A DNA stretch of 12,155 nt from Rhodospirillales bacterium (lineage in GTDB: Bacteria; Pseudomonadota; Alphaproteobacteria; Reyranellales; Reyranellaceae), in assembly GCA_013205335.1 (NCBI GenBank), contig JABMNB010000641.1:1-12155 (forward strand). The letters run 5' to 3'. The position numbers and the translations under genes were made by a program. The notes under the pieces were generated by a model, which saw only the letters and a program-made list of their open reading frames with translations, searched no databases and had not been told where the DNA came from. Shown here in pieces: positions 1 to 9,665 of this stretch (positions are counted from its first letter, which is position 1; every line of letters starts with the position of its first letter).

Positions 1-543
1 CATCAGCACGCCGATCTTGGCGTCCTTGACGTTGGCCAGGATGTGCTTGGCGTAGATGACGGCTTCGGTGTGGTAGTCGGGCTGGAAGCCCATCGTCCAC
101 GGGAATTCCTTGGGCTTGCCCCACTTCGACGCGCCGGTGGCGACGTAGAGCTGCGGCACCTTCTTCTGGTTCATGTAGCGATGGATCGCCGTATTGGTCG
201 GCGTGCCCAGCGTGTTGAACAGGCACAGGACCTTTTCCTGCTCGACGAGCTGGCGCACCAGTTCGACCATCTTCGGCGGCGAGTAGCCGTCGTCGCGGGT
301 GATGAAGTTGATCTTGCGGCCGTTGACGCCGCCCGCTTCGTTTACCGACTTGAAGAACGCCTCGATCGTCTTGCCGATCTGGCCGTAGGACGATGCCGGG
401 CCGCTATACGGGCCGGTATGACCGATCTTGATCTCGGTGTCCGTCGCTCCGTCGTCGTACTTCTTCTGCGCGAAGGCAGAGTTCGCACCCAATACTGCGA
501 AAGCCGAAGCGCCCGCCACAAAACCGCGCCTGCTGGTAGCCAC
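1..543 (-). CDS. ABC transporter periplasmic substrate-binding protein, HAAT/LivK-like (partial, 3' end outside window)
   Basis: This is the N-terminal 181 codons of a periplasmic binding protein that would capture a small ligand and deliver it to the LivHM/LivFG importer encoded just upstream. The start is GTG at 543-541, seven bases after a perfect GGAGG; no ATG fits as well. The N-terminus carries SRRGFV followed by a hydrophobic stretch and a likely cleavage after AFA (about residue 25), so it reads as a possible Tat-type signal rather than plain Sec. After it come EIKIGHTGPYSGPAS, the usual type I binding-fold opening of the Peripla_BP_6 family, then NGRKINFITRDDGYSPPK and LYVATGASKWG. 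The family binds branched-chain amino acids, but many relatives bind amides, urea or aromatics, so the ligand is open. It is the last gene seen in the operon, 101 bases after livM. Confidence 0.93.
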   Translation of the reverse strand, partial: MATSRRGFVAGASAFAVLGANSAFAQKKYDDGATDTEIKIGHTGPYSGPASSYGQIGKTIEAFFKSVNEAGGVNGRKINFITRDDGYSPPKMVELVRQLVEQEKVLCLFNTLGTPTNTAIHRYMNQKKVPQLYVATGASKWGKPKEFPWTMGFQPDYHTEAVIYAKHILANVKDAKIGVLM

Positions 544-550
544 TATTTAT

Positions 551-555
551 CCTCC
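551..555 (-). promoter_or_regulatory. Strong Shine-Dalgarno site of the substrate-binding protein
   Basis: On the minus strand GGAGG stands seven bases before a GTG codon and fixes that codon as the start. It is the best ribosome binding site in the operon, which fits the high molar excess usually needed for a binding protein over its membrane complex. Confidence 0.7.
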
Positions 556-644
556 CTGGTAACAAAAGCCTGCCGGAGCTTCCTTTGCAATCCGGACAGA
601 AAGAAGGCCGCCTTCAGGCGACTCTCCGACGAAGAGGGTCCGGG

Positions 645-1649
645 TCATGCCCGCGCCCCCCGCAGCTTGCGGTAGGCCATGAAGAGCCCGCCGGCGATGC
701 CCATCGGCATCAGGTAGATGATCGCGATCAGCAGCACGCCGAACACGGTGTAGGCCGAAAGGTCGAACGGCAGGCCGAGGTCGTTGCGGATGAACTGGGT
801 CAGCGACTGCGCGGAGTTGTCGACCAGCACATAGAAGATGCCGCCGAGCACCGAGCCCGTCAGCGAGCCGATGCCGCCCACGACGAGGCCGATCAGGAAT
901 TTGATCGACAGGAAGATGCCGAAGCTGTCGGGGGCCACGAAGGCGATCGCGCAGGCCGAGAGGGCGCCGGCGATGCCGGTGTAGGCCGCGCTGATGCCGA
1001 AGGTGACGGTCTTGTAGAGGGCAGTGTCTATGCCCATCGTGTCGGCCGCCATGTACTGGTCGCGGATCGCCATCATGGCGCGGCCGCTGCGGCTGTTCAG
1101 CATGTTGGCCGCACCCCAGAACAGCACGATCATGACCACAAGGCAGAAATAGTAGAGCCACTGGTCTTCGCTCAAGGGCAGGCCGAACGGCACCTCGGGC
1201 TTCATCAGCACGATGCCCTGCACGCCGCCGGTGAGGCCTTCGAGCCATTTGTATTTCAGGATCTGGGGCACGGCGAGCGCAAGCGCGAACGTCGCGAGCG
1301 CGAGGTAGTGCCCTTCCAGCTTCAATGCTGGCAGCCCGAACAGATAGCCGACGATGAAACAGACGATGGCCGCCGCCGGGATGGTCGCCCAGTAGGGCAC
1401 GTTCATCTTGTCCATCAGGATCGCCGCCGTATAGGCGCCGACCGCGTAGAAGGCACCGTGACCCAGCGAGAACTGGCCGTTGAAACCCGTCAGCAGGTTC
1501 AGCCCGAGCACGGCGATCGCGGCGATGATCATCGTGCTGACGAGGAACAGCCGGTAGTCCGAGACCACGTCGGGAAACACCGGCCGCAGCAGCGGCACGA
1601 TGAAAGCCAGCGCGATCAGTCCCAGCACCCATTTCCTGGACCCGGCCAT
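645..1649 (-). CDS. livM: Branched-chain amino acid-type ABC transporter permease LivM
   Basis: This is one of the two inner-membrane permease subunits of a HAAT importer; with LivH it forms the translocation channel powered by LivG and LivF. The 334-residue protein is almost wholly hydrophobic, with several predicted membrane helices and the family hallmark GLNLLTGFNGQFSLGHGAFY near residues 50-70, as in LivM/BPD_transp_2 proteins. A second conserved patch, KFLIGLVVGGIGSLTGSVLGG, lies in the C-terminal third. The ATG at 1649 follows the livH stop with a single base between, and the purine-rich AGAGGG inside the end of livH can serve as ribosome binding site, so translation is probably coupled. 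Length is normal for the family. Substrate specificity cannot be read from this subunit. Confidence 0.95.
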   Translation of the reverse strand: MAGSRKWVLGLIALAFIVPLLRPVFPDVVSDYRLFLVSTMIIAAIAVLGLNLLTGFNGQFSLGHGAFYAVGAYTAAILMDKMNVPYWATIPAAAIVCFIVGYLFGLPALKLEGHYLALATFALALAVPQILKYKWLEGLTGGVQGIVLMKPEVPFGLPLSEDQWLYYFCLVVMIVLFWGAANMLNSRSGRAMMAIRDQYMAADTMGIDTALYKTVTFGISAAYTGIAGALSACAIAFVAPDSFGIFLSIKFLIGLVVGGIGSLTGSVLGGIFYVLVDNSAQSLTQFIRNDLGLPFDLSAYTVFGVLLIAIIYLMPMGIAGGLFMAYRKLRGARA

Positions 1650-1650
1650 G

Positions 1651-2556
1651 TCAGACCCTCTTCACGACGACGCGGCCGAACAGGCCCGCGGGCTTAACCG
1701 TCAGCACGAAGATCACGATGATGAGCGCCACCGTGAGCTTCTCGCCGTTGCCGATGATGTAGACGCCGGTCGCCTTCTCGATCTGGTTGCCCGCATAGGC
1801 AACCATGTTCTCGAGGATGCCGACGATGAAGCCGCCCGCCACCGCGCCAGCCGGGTTGGAGATGCCGCCGACCAGGGCGCTCGCGAAGGCATAGAGCAGG
1901 ATGCCGCCCATCATGTTGGGCTCGAGGTAGACGATGTGGGCGACCATGATGCCGGCCACCGCCCCGACGGAGGCCGCGAGCCCCCAGCCCAGCGCCAGCA
2001 TCCAGTCGACGCGAACGCCGACCAGCCTGGCCATCTGCGGGTTTTGCGCTGCTGCACGCATGGCGAGGCCAAGCGGCGTGTAACGGAAGAACACGAACAG
2101 GAGACCGAGCACGATCAGCGTGACCACGACGACGCCGAGCTGATGAGGCCCGATCACGCCCCCGATGCCGAAGCTGCTCTTGGGAAAGGGCGACGGGAAC
2201 TCCTTGATCAGGTAGCTCCAGAAGGCACCGGCCATCGAATTGAAGATCGCCAGCAGGCCGATGAACACCACGATGATCGACAGGACCGGGGCGTTGTGCA
2301 GCGGCCTCAATATGAGCCGCTCGATCAGCACCCCCATGGCGAAGGAGATCAGCACGGTGAGCACGAAGGCGACCCAGAAGCTCATGCCCCAGGTCATGAG
2401 CTGCCAGGAGATGTAGGCGCTGAACATCGCCATTTCGCCCTGGGCGAAATTGATGTGGTCGGTCGACACGTAGATCATGACCAGCGCAAGGGCCACACAG
2501 GCATAGATGGCGCCGTTAGCGAGGCCCGAGGCGATCTGCTGAAGAAACTGTTCCAT
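1651..2556 (-). CDS. livH: Branched-chain amino acid-type ABC transporter permease LivH
   Basis: This is the second inner-membrane permease of the importer and partner of LivM. The 301-residue protein opens with GLANGAIYACVALALVMIY and then INFAQGEMAMFSAYISW (about residues 36-52), which is the diagnostic LivH N-terminus. Later it has ALVGGISNPAGAVAGGFIVG, the conserved cytoplasmic-loop region that contacts the ATPases, and it ends in a hydrophobic helix followed by a short basic tail. Several membrane segments are evident. The ATG at 2556 lies 11 bases after the livF stop, and no alternative start is needed. Family length is about 290-310, so it appears complete. Confidence 0.95.
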   Translation of the reverse strand: MEQFLQQIASGLANGAIYACVALALVMIYVSTDHINFAQGEMAMFSAYISWQLMTWGMSFWVAFVLTVLISFAMGVLIERLILRPLHNAPVLSIIVVFIGLLAIFNSMAGAFWSYLIKEFPSPFPKSSFGIGGVIGPHQLGVVVVTLIVLGLLFVFFRYTPLGLAMRAAAQNPQMARLVGVRVDWMLALGWGLAASVGAVAGIMVAHIVYLEPNMMGGILLYAFASALVGGISNPAGAVAGGFIVGILENMVAYAGNQIEKATGVYIIGNGEKLTVALIIVIFVLTVKPAGLFGRVVVKRV

Positions 2557-2567
2557 TTACGTCTGCC

Positions 2568-3280
<713 letters not shown>

Positions 3281-3281
<1 letters not shown>

Positions 3282-4069
3282 TACGCGGTCCCCAGGTAGG
3301 CGCGGATCACTTCCGGATCGCGCTGCACTTCCGCCGGCGTACCGTCGGCGATCTTCTTGCCGAAGTCGATGGCGACCACCTTGTCCGACACCGACATGAC
3401 GAGGCTCATGTGATGCTCGACCAGCAGCACGGTGACGTTCTGCAAGTCACGGACGCGCTTGATCTGGTGCTTCAGCACCTCGATTTCGTCGTGGTTCAGG
3501 CCGGCCGCCGGCTCATCGAGCAGCAGCAGCTTGGGGCTGGAGGCCAGGGCGCGGGCGAGTTCGACACGCTTGCGGATCGGGAACGGCAATGGCCCCGCCA
3601 TGGCATTGGTGAAGGGTGTGAGATCCATGAACGCGATCAGCTCCTCGGCGCGCCGCGCGATGGCCTCCTCCTCGACCTTGACCTTGGGCAGCCGCAGCGC
3701 GTTCTCGAAGAAGCTGGTCGAGCTGACGCTGTGGCAACCGACTTTGACGTTGTCGAGGACCGACATATGGTCGAACAGAGCCACGTTCTGGAACGTCCGC
3801 CCGATGCCGATCTGGGGAATGGCGTGCCGGGGCCGATCGAGGATCGTCTTCCCCTCAAACAGCACGTCGCCGCTGTTTGGCGTGTAGAGCCGGCTCAGGC
3901 AGTTGAAGAGAGTGGTCTTACCGGCTCCATTGGGGCCGATGAGGCCGGCGATCTGGCCGGCAAAAACGTCGAAGGTGACGCCGTCGAGGGCGATGATGCC
4001 GCCGAACCGGACGGACACGTCACGCACGCTGAGAAGCGGCGAGCCGCGGGATGAAGATAGTGCTGTCAT
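3281..4069 (-). CDS. livG: Branched-chain amino acid-type ABC transporter ATP-binding protein LivG, with atypical signature motif
   Basis: This is the first gene of the liv-type operon and encodes the second ATPase subunit. The 262-residue protein has Walker A GPNGAGKT at 45-52, Q-loop Gln94 in RTFQNV, Walker B LLLLDEP at 181-187, and a double His at 219-220 (VEHH) for the H-loop. The LivG family C-terminus (GKKIADGTPAEVQRDPEVIRAYLG) is present. The oddity is the ABC signature: where LSGGQ or the LivG-type LPYGx is expected, it reads LPFPIRKRVELARAL (161-175), with Pro in place of the Gly. The start at 4069 has only a weak GGCGGA about 11 bases upstream. No confident promoter was found for the operon. 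Confidence 0.94.
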
Positions 4070-4245
4070 GTCGATACTGATTCCGCCGGCCGGCGCATTA
4101 CACGCGCCAGCGTGGCGAAATTACCCTTGCCTCCCAAGTACTTGCGACTCTTCTTCGGAGTCTGCGCACGTCCAACGATGGCTTATCCTGAGGTGGGGTG
4201 CAACTCAAATGGCACGACGCCATGCTTTCGGCGCGATTGCGCCGC

Positions 4246-4263
4246 AGGTTTGCTGAGGTTTGC
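4246..4263 (+). repeat. 8-bp direct repeat at helical spacing upstream of the EF-hand gene promoter
   Basis: AGGTTTGC occurs at 4246-4253 and again at 4256-4263, a 10-base period that puts both copies on the same face of the helix. The second copy ends five bases before a perfect TTGACA -35 box. Tandem half-sites in this position are typical of activator binding by response regulators; the identity of any regulator is unknown. Confidence 0.5.
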
Positions 4264-4268
4264 GGACA

Positions 4269-4297
4269 TTGACAGGCGGTCCATTGCAACCGATACG
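4269..4297 (+). promoter_or_regulatory. Candidate sigma-70 promoter of the EF-hand gene
   Basis: TTGACA (4269-4274) is a perfect -35 box. A 17-base spacer leads to GATACG (4292-4297), a weak -10 with three matches to TATAAT. Initiation would fall near 4304, giving a short leader of roughly 27 bases to the ATG at 4331, which supports the shorter start chosen for the gene. Confidence 0.5.
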
Positions 4298-4330
4298 AAA
4301 ACTCCCCCTCCAAAAGCGGGCTCACCGCAG

Positions 4331-5443
4331 ATGAATCGCATGTTTCGCCCGACCCTCTTCCTGACTGCTGCCTGCCTCGCCCTCCCGGCGATGGCCCAGA
4401 CTCCGCCAACCCAGGCCTGGCCCCAGAACAGGCCACCGGCCCAGGCCGCGCCGCCAGCAGCGGCACCGGCTCAGCCGGCTGCTCCGCCTGCTGCGGCTGC
4501 GACACCACCTGCCGCCGGGGCGCCCCTGGCGGCCGCACCCGCCATTCCGCTGCCGCAATGGTTCATCGATATAGACGTCGACAAGAAGGGCGAGGTCACC
4601 CGCGCCGACTTCCTGAAATACCGCATGAAATCCTTCGAAACGCTCGACCTCAACAAGGACAACAAGCTGTCGGTCGAAGAATTCATCAAGGTCGTCGAAC
4701 CGCCGGCGACGGCGGCCGATGCGCCCGGCCTGCCGCCGCTCGATGAACGACGCAGCCGTGCCCGCGCCGAATTCCAGAACCTCGACACCAACCGCGACGG
4801 CTTCGTCGAACGCGCCGAGGCCGAGGCGCTGGTCCATGCGGAGTTCAACAACTATGACACGGACCGAGACAACAAGGTCACCGAGCCCGAGGTTCGCCTG
4901 ATCGTCCAGCGCGCGCTGCAGCGCGAGGCGGCCGAACGCCAGCAGGCTGAAGCCCGTCGTCGCCAGGGCATGATGACCCTGAACGAGTTCATGGATATGC
5001 AGCTCCGTCAGTCCGATGAACTGGACAAGAACAAGGACACGAAGATCAGCGGCCCGGAATATGTCGTCCTGGCGGGCCCCGCGGACGGGCCACAGGCCAA
5101 GAACCTGCTGCCTTTCGACATGCGCAAGCAGATCGCCATGCGCAAGTTTGCCGAGATCGATACCAACAAGGACGGCATAATCGACCGTGTCGAGCTGACG
5201 GCCTATGCGCTGAAGCAGTTCGGCGAGATGGACCTCAACAAGGACCACTTCATCAGCGAAGAAGAGTTCAAGAAGGCGCAGGAGGCGGAGGCCGCGAAGA
5301 TCCGCGCCATCGTGCAGACGCTGATGCCGGCCCAACCGGCCCAGCCGGCCCAGCCCCGCCCGGCGCAACCCCCGCCGCGCGGCGGTCAGCCGGCCCCGGC
5401 GCCCTCGGGCCCGCCGCCCGGCCTGCCCCAGGGAACGCGCTGA
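4331..5443 (+). CDS. Exported multi-EF-hand calcium-binding protein with Pro/Ala-rich linkers
   Basis: This is a 370-residue probable calcium-binding protein of the periplasm or cell exterior. The ATG at 4331 starts a clear signal peptide: basic MNRMFRP, a hydrophobic core, and AMA before Gln23. Residues 24-76 are a Pro/Ala-rich low-complexity linker. Seven 12-residue EF-hand-like loops follow, starting at Asp82, 106, 152, 176, 232, 277 and 301, for example DTNRDGFVERAE and DTNKDGIIDRVE. Loops 1, 3 and 6 keep Gly at position 6; the others have Asn, Thr or His there, so affinities may differ. Residues 333-370 form a second Pro-rich tail beginning with PAQ-type repeats. It is monocistronic, with a promoter in front and a terminator behind. 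Calcium buffering or sensing is inferred from the loops; the specific role is unknown. Confidence 0.85.
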   Translation: MNRMFRPTLFLTAACLALPAMAQTPPTQAWPQNRPPAQAAPPAAAPAQPAAPPAAAATPPAAGAPLAAAPAIPLPQWFIDIDVDKKGEVTRADFLKYRMKSFETLDLNKDNKLSVEEFIKVVEPPATAADAPGLPPLDERRSRARAEFQNLDTNRDGFVERAEAEALVHAEFNNYDTDRDNKVTEPEVRLIVQRALQREAAERQQAEARRRQGMMTLNEFMDMQLRQSDELDKNKDTKISGPEYVVLAGPADGPQAKNLLPFDMRKQIAMRKFAEIDTNKDGIIDRVELTAYALKQFGEMDLNKDHFISEEEFKKAQEAEAAKIRAIVQTLMPAQPAQPAQPRPAQPPPRGGQPAPAPSGPPPGLPQGTR

Positions 5444-5462
5444 ACGAACTTCCCGGAAAACG

Positions 5463-5500
5463 AAAAGCCGCGGCCCTGACGGGTCCCGCGGCTTTTTTTT
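5463..5500. terminator. Rho-independent terminator, possibly bidirectional
   Basis: AAAAGCCGCGG (5463-5473) pairs with CCGCGGCTTTT (5486-5496), and inner CCC/GGG pairs tighten the loop. Eight T residues (5493-5500) follow on the plus strand, terminating the EF-hand gene 20 bases after its stop. The same hairpin lies just beyond the glmS stop on the minus strand, where the weaker TTTTCGTTTT tail could let it serve both convergent genes. Confidence 0.85.
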
Positions 5501-5522
5501 GCCGTCCGCCAGGCTGCCAGCG

Positions 5523-7346
<1,824 letters not shown>

Positions 7347-7373
7347 GGGATTCTGTCTCGACGGGAGGAGGAG

Positions 7374-8747
7374 CTATGTCTTGTCTGAACGTGCGGCGGC
7401 GGCCTTCTTGGCGGCCGCCGCTCGATCTCTAAGTTTTGCACGAAGAGCCGTCGCCCGCCGCTTCTTTGTGACCTGGCGGGCCCGGCCGAAGGCAACGGCG
7501 TCCGGAGGAACATCTTCCGTCACCACACTGCCCGCGGTCACATTGGCACCCTTGCCGACCTTGACCGGCGCCACCAGGGAGCTGTTGGAGCCGATGAACA
7601 CGTCGGGTCCGATGATGGTGCGGTGCTTGCCGTATCCGTCGTAATTCACGGCGATCGTGCCGGCCCCGATGTTGCTTCCGGCCCCGATGTCGGCGTCGCC
7701 GAGATAAGCGAGGTGATTGGCTTTGGCGCCACGGGCCATGCGCGTGGCCTTGAGCTCCACGAAGTTGCCGATGTGGACGTCGTCGGCGACCTCCGACCCC
7801 GGACGAATGCGGGCGAACGGCCCGATCAGGGCGCCTTTGCCGATGCGCACGCCCTCGATGTCGCAGAAGGCCTTGATGACGGTGCCCTCGCCGACGCTCA
7901 CGCCCAGGCCAAAACGTACATTGGGGCCGATCGTGACGTCGGTGGCGAACTTCGTGTCGGCCGACAGCCAGACCGTCCCGGGATCGGTCATGGTGACGCC
8001 ACCCGCCATCGCAGCGGCGCGCAACCGCTGCTGCAGCGCCTGCTCGGCCACGGCCAGTTCGGCCCGCGAATTGATTCCCTGGAACTCCGCCTCTTCTCCC
8101 GCAACGGCGATCGCCTTGTGGCCGGCCTCGCGCGCCAGGTGCACGGCATCGGTGAGGTAGAATTCGCGCTTCACGTTGTCGTCGCGGATGGCGCCGAGCA
8201 GCGACGCGATCAGCTTGCCGTCGATGCACATGACGCCGGAATTACAGAAATCGACCGCCCGCTCCGTCGCGTCGGCATCCTTGCTTTCGACGATCTTCAC
8301 CAGTTCGCCCTGCCGCACGATCAGGCGGCCGTACGGCGTGGGATCGCGGGCAACGAAGCCCAGCACGCCGACCGCCGCCCCGGCCTTGCGGCAGGCCGCG
8401 ACCAGCTTCTGCAGGCTGGCCGTCGTCACGAGCGGCGCGTCGCCGAACACGACCAGCACCGGCCCGTCATGCCCTTTGAGCACCGCCAGCGCGGCCCTGG
8501 CGGCATGCCCTGTTCCCAGCGGCTTGCTCTGCACCGCCGTCGGATGGGGCGCAAAGGCCTTGGCGACCTCAGTGGCACCCGGCGCGATCACCCCCACGAT
8601 ACGGCTCGGCTTCAGCGCCGCTGCATTGGCCAGCACATGGGCCAGCATGGGGCGGTTGGCCAGGGGATGCAGGACCTTCGGCAGCGCCGATTTCATGCGG
8701 GTTCCGGCACCGGCTGCGAGCACGACCACGGCAATGGGTGATTTCAT
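7374..8747 (-). CDS. glmU: Bifunctional UDP-N-acetylglucosamine pyrophosphorylase / glucosamine-1-phosphate N-acetyltransferase
   Basis: This enzyme catalyses the last two steps to UDP-GlcNAc: acetylation of glucosamine-1-phosphate, then uridylyl transfer. Residues 1-230 form the pyrophosphorylase, with VVLAAGAGTRM and PKVLHPLANRPM at the nucleotide loop, PLGTGHA at 77-81 and metal-binding Asp103 in FGDAPL. Residues about 255-425 are a left-handed beta-helix of hexapeptide repeats with the acetyltransferase site NHLAYLGDADIGAGSNIGAG; His345 is the likely catalytic base and NYDG closes the site. The C-terminal 30 residues are a basic Ala/Lys/Arg tail. At 457 residues it matches the family. The start at 8747 gives the expected N-terminus, although the GAGG before it sits unusually close. 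It is followed by glmS. Confidence 0.98.
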   Translation of the reverse strand: MKSPIAVVVLAAGAGTRMKSALPKVLHPLANRPMLAHVLANAAALKPSRIVGVIAPGATEVAKAFAPHPTAVQSKPLGTGHAARAALAVLKGHDGPVLVVFGDAPLVTTASLQKLVAACRKAGAAVGVLGFVARDPTPYGRLIVRQGELVKIVESKDADATERAVDFCNSGVMCIDGKLIASLLGAIRDDNVKREFYLTDAVHLAREAGHKAIAVAGEEAEFQGINSRAELAVAEQALQQRLRAAAMAGGVTMTDPGTVWLSADTKFATDVTIGPNVRFGLGVSVGEGTVIKAFCDIEGVRIGKGALIGPFARIRPGSEVADDVHIGNFVELKATRMARGAKANHLAYLGDADIGAGSNIGAGTIAVNYDGYGKHRTIIGPDVFIGSNSSLVAPVKVGKGANVTAGSVVTEDVPPDAVAFGRARQVTKKRRATALRAKLRDRAAAAKKAAAARSDKT

Positions 8748-8806
8748 CCTCGTCCGATGCCACGCGGGTGGCGGACCGGCAAGGCAGATATGCTAGAGAA
8801 ACTGTC

Positions 8807-9511
8807 ATGCAGACAGATGCCGAGAAACTCATCACCGCCCGCTTCGACACCGTCCTCTACGACCTTGACGGCACCCTGATCGACAGCGCCCGGGACATGC
8901 AGCTGGCCGTCAGCCACGTCATGGCCGACCACGGCCTGCCGCCCGTGACCGAGGACGATGTCCGGATCTTCATGGGCCAGGGCAGCAAGGTCACGATGAG
9001 CAAGGCCTTCGCCAAGTACGGCAAGTCGCTGGGCGACGAGGCGCTGAGCGCCGTGACCCGGGAATTCGTGCGCTACTACGAGGCCGATCCGATCAGCCAC
9101 ACCACCGCCTTCGCCGGCGTCGCCGACGTGGTCGCCACGTTTGCCCGCCTCGACCTCAAGCAGGGCGTCTGTACCAACAAGTTCGAGAAGCCCTCGCGCA
9201 TGATCCTCGAACACCTGAAGCTGATGCCGCCGATCACCGACGTGGCCGGCGCCGACAGCTTCCCGGTCCGCAAGCCCGACCCGCGCCACATCGTGATGCT
9301 GCTCGAGCGTATGGGGGGCGACCCGAAGCGCGCCGTCATGATCGGCGATTCGACGCACGATGCCGAGGCCGCCCGCGGCGCCGGCATCCCGGCCGTGCTG
9401 GTGAGCTGGGGCTACACCGCCAAGCCGGCCAGCGAACTGGGCGCCGACGCCGTGATCGACCGGTTCGACGCCCTCCCCGATGCCCTGGCACGGCTTGCTG
9501 CGGGGCGTTGA
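8807..9511 (+). CDS. gph: HAD-family phosphatase, phosphoglycolate phosphatase (Gph) type
   Basis: This is a 234-residue soluble HAD hydrolase. Motif I is YDLDGTLIDSA, with nucleophile Asp19 and general acid Asp21; motif II is the Thr of VCTNKF; motif III is the Lys of VRKPDP; motif IV is MIGDSTHDAEAARGAG. The helical cap between motif I and II is of the Gph/PGMB type. Phosphoglycolate phosphatase removes phosphate from 2-phosphoglycolate formed by DNA repair or photorespiration, but this family has broad substrates, so the reaction is probable rather than proven. I chose the ATG at 8807 because an earlier in-frame start at 8738 would overlap glmU and add a non-conserved basic stretch. The gene diverges from glmU across only 59 bases; a TATGCT there (8789) could be a -10 box. 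Confidence 0.85.
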   Translation: MQTDAEKLITARFDTVLYDLDGTLIDSARDMQLAVSHVMADHGLPPVTEDDVRIFMGQGSKVTMSKAFAKYGKSLGDEALSAVTREFVRYYEADPISHTTAFAGVADVVATFARLDLKQGVCTNKFEKPSRMILEHLKLMPPITDVAGADSFPVRKPDPRHIVMLLERMGGDPKRAVMIGDSTHDAEAARGAGIPAVLVSWGYTAKPASELGADAVIDRFDALPDALARLAAGR

Positions 9512-9536
9512 CGGCTCAGCCCGCCTGTCTTATACG
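9508..9536 (+). promoter_or_regulatory. Promoter of tRNA-Val
   Basis: TTGACG (9508-9513, overlapping the gph stop codon) and TATACG (9531-9536) are separated by exactly 17 bases. The mature tRNA begins ten bases after the -10 box. The stretch between them is almost all G/C, a discriminator type known from stringently controlled stable-RNA promoters. Confidence 0.7.
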
Positions 9537-9546
9537 CGCCCCCTCC

Positions 9547-9621
9547 GGGCGCTTAGCTCAGCGGGAGAGCACACCCTTCACACGGGTGGGGTCGTAGGTT
9601 CAATCCCTACAGCGCCCACCA
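9547..9621 (+). tRNA. tRNA-Val, anticodon CAC
   Basis: A complete 75-base cloverleaf can be folded by eye. The acceptor stem is GGGCGCT/AGCGCCC, the D arm GCTC-AGCGGGA-GAGC, the anticodon stem CACCC/GGGTG around loop TTCACAC, a 5-base variable loop, and the T arm GTAGG-TTCAATC-CCTAC. The CCA end is encoded. Anticodon CAC reads GUG valine codons. It has its own promoter overlapping the end of gph and a terminator eight bases downstream. Confidence 0.97.
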
Positions 9622-9629
9622 CCGGTTTC

Positions 9630-9665
9630 AAAGGCTCCGAGGCACTTCCGCTTCGGAGCCTTTTT
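9630..9665 (+). terminator. Rho-independent terminator of tRNA-Val
   Basis: AAAGGCTCCGA (9630-9640) pairs perfectly with TCGGAGCCTTT (9653-9663) around a 12-base loop, followed by a run of five T residues (9661-9665). It begins eight bases after the tRNA CCA end. Confidence 0.88.

Larger units (their letters stand above)
4070..4330. other. Divergent intergenic region between livG and the EF-hand gene
   Basis: These 261 bases hold no convincing gene. A reading frame open upstream from the EF-hand gene back to 4112 starts with unrelated low-quality sequence, and the signal peptide places the real start at 4331. The region contains a small perfect hairpin GGCGC-GATT-GCGCC (4230-4243), an 8-bp direct repeat (4246-4263) and a candidate promoter for the rightward gene. 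For the leftward liv operon I see only weak matches (TTGAGT with a poor -10), so its promoter remains unplaced. Confidence 0.6.

Noticed and set aside
547..1632. Long Arg-rich open frame on the minus strand inside livM
   Set aside because: It is a frame-shifted shadow of livM: composition is that of GC-rich out-of-frame reading, and the true frame gives a clear permease.
4322..5368. Long open frame antisense to the EF-hand gene
   Set aside because: Antisense translation of repeated Asp/Lys loops and Pro/Ala repeats; no start site or family, while the plus-strand frame has a signal peptide and EF-hand loops.
7347..7373. Possible glmS ribozyme upstream of glmS
   Set aside because: Only 27 bases separate glmU and glmS, far too short for the ribozyme, which is in any case typical of Gram-positive bacteria.
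9547..9621. tRNA 3' end as an attachment site with a duplicate in the window
   Set aside because: No second copy of the T-arm/acceptor sequence was found by eye in 9622-12155.
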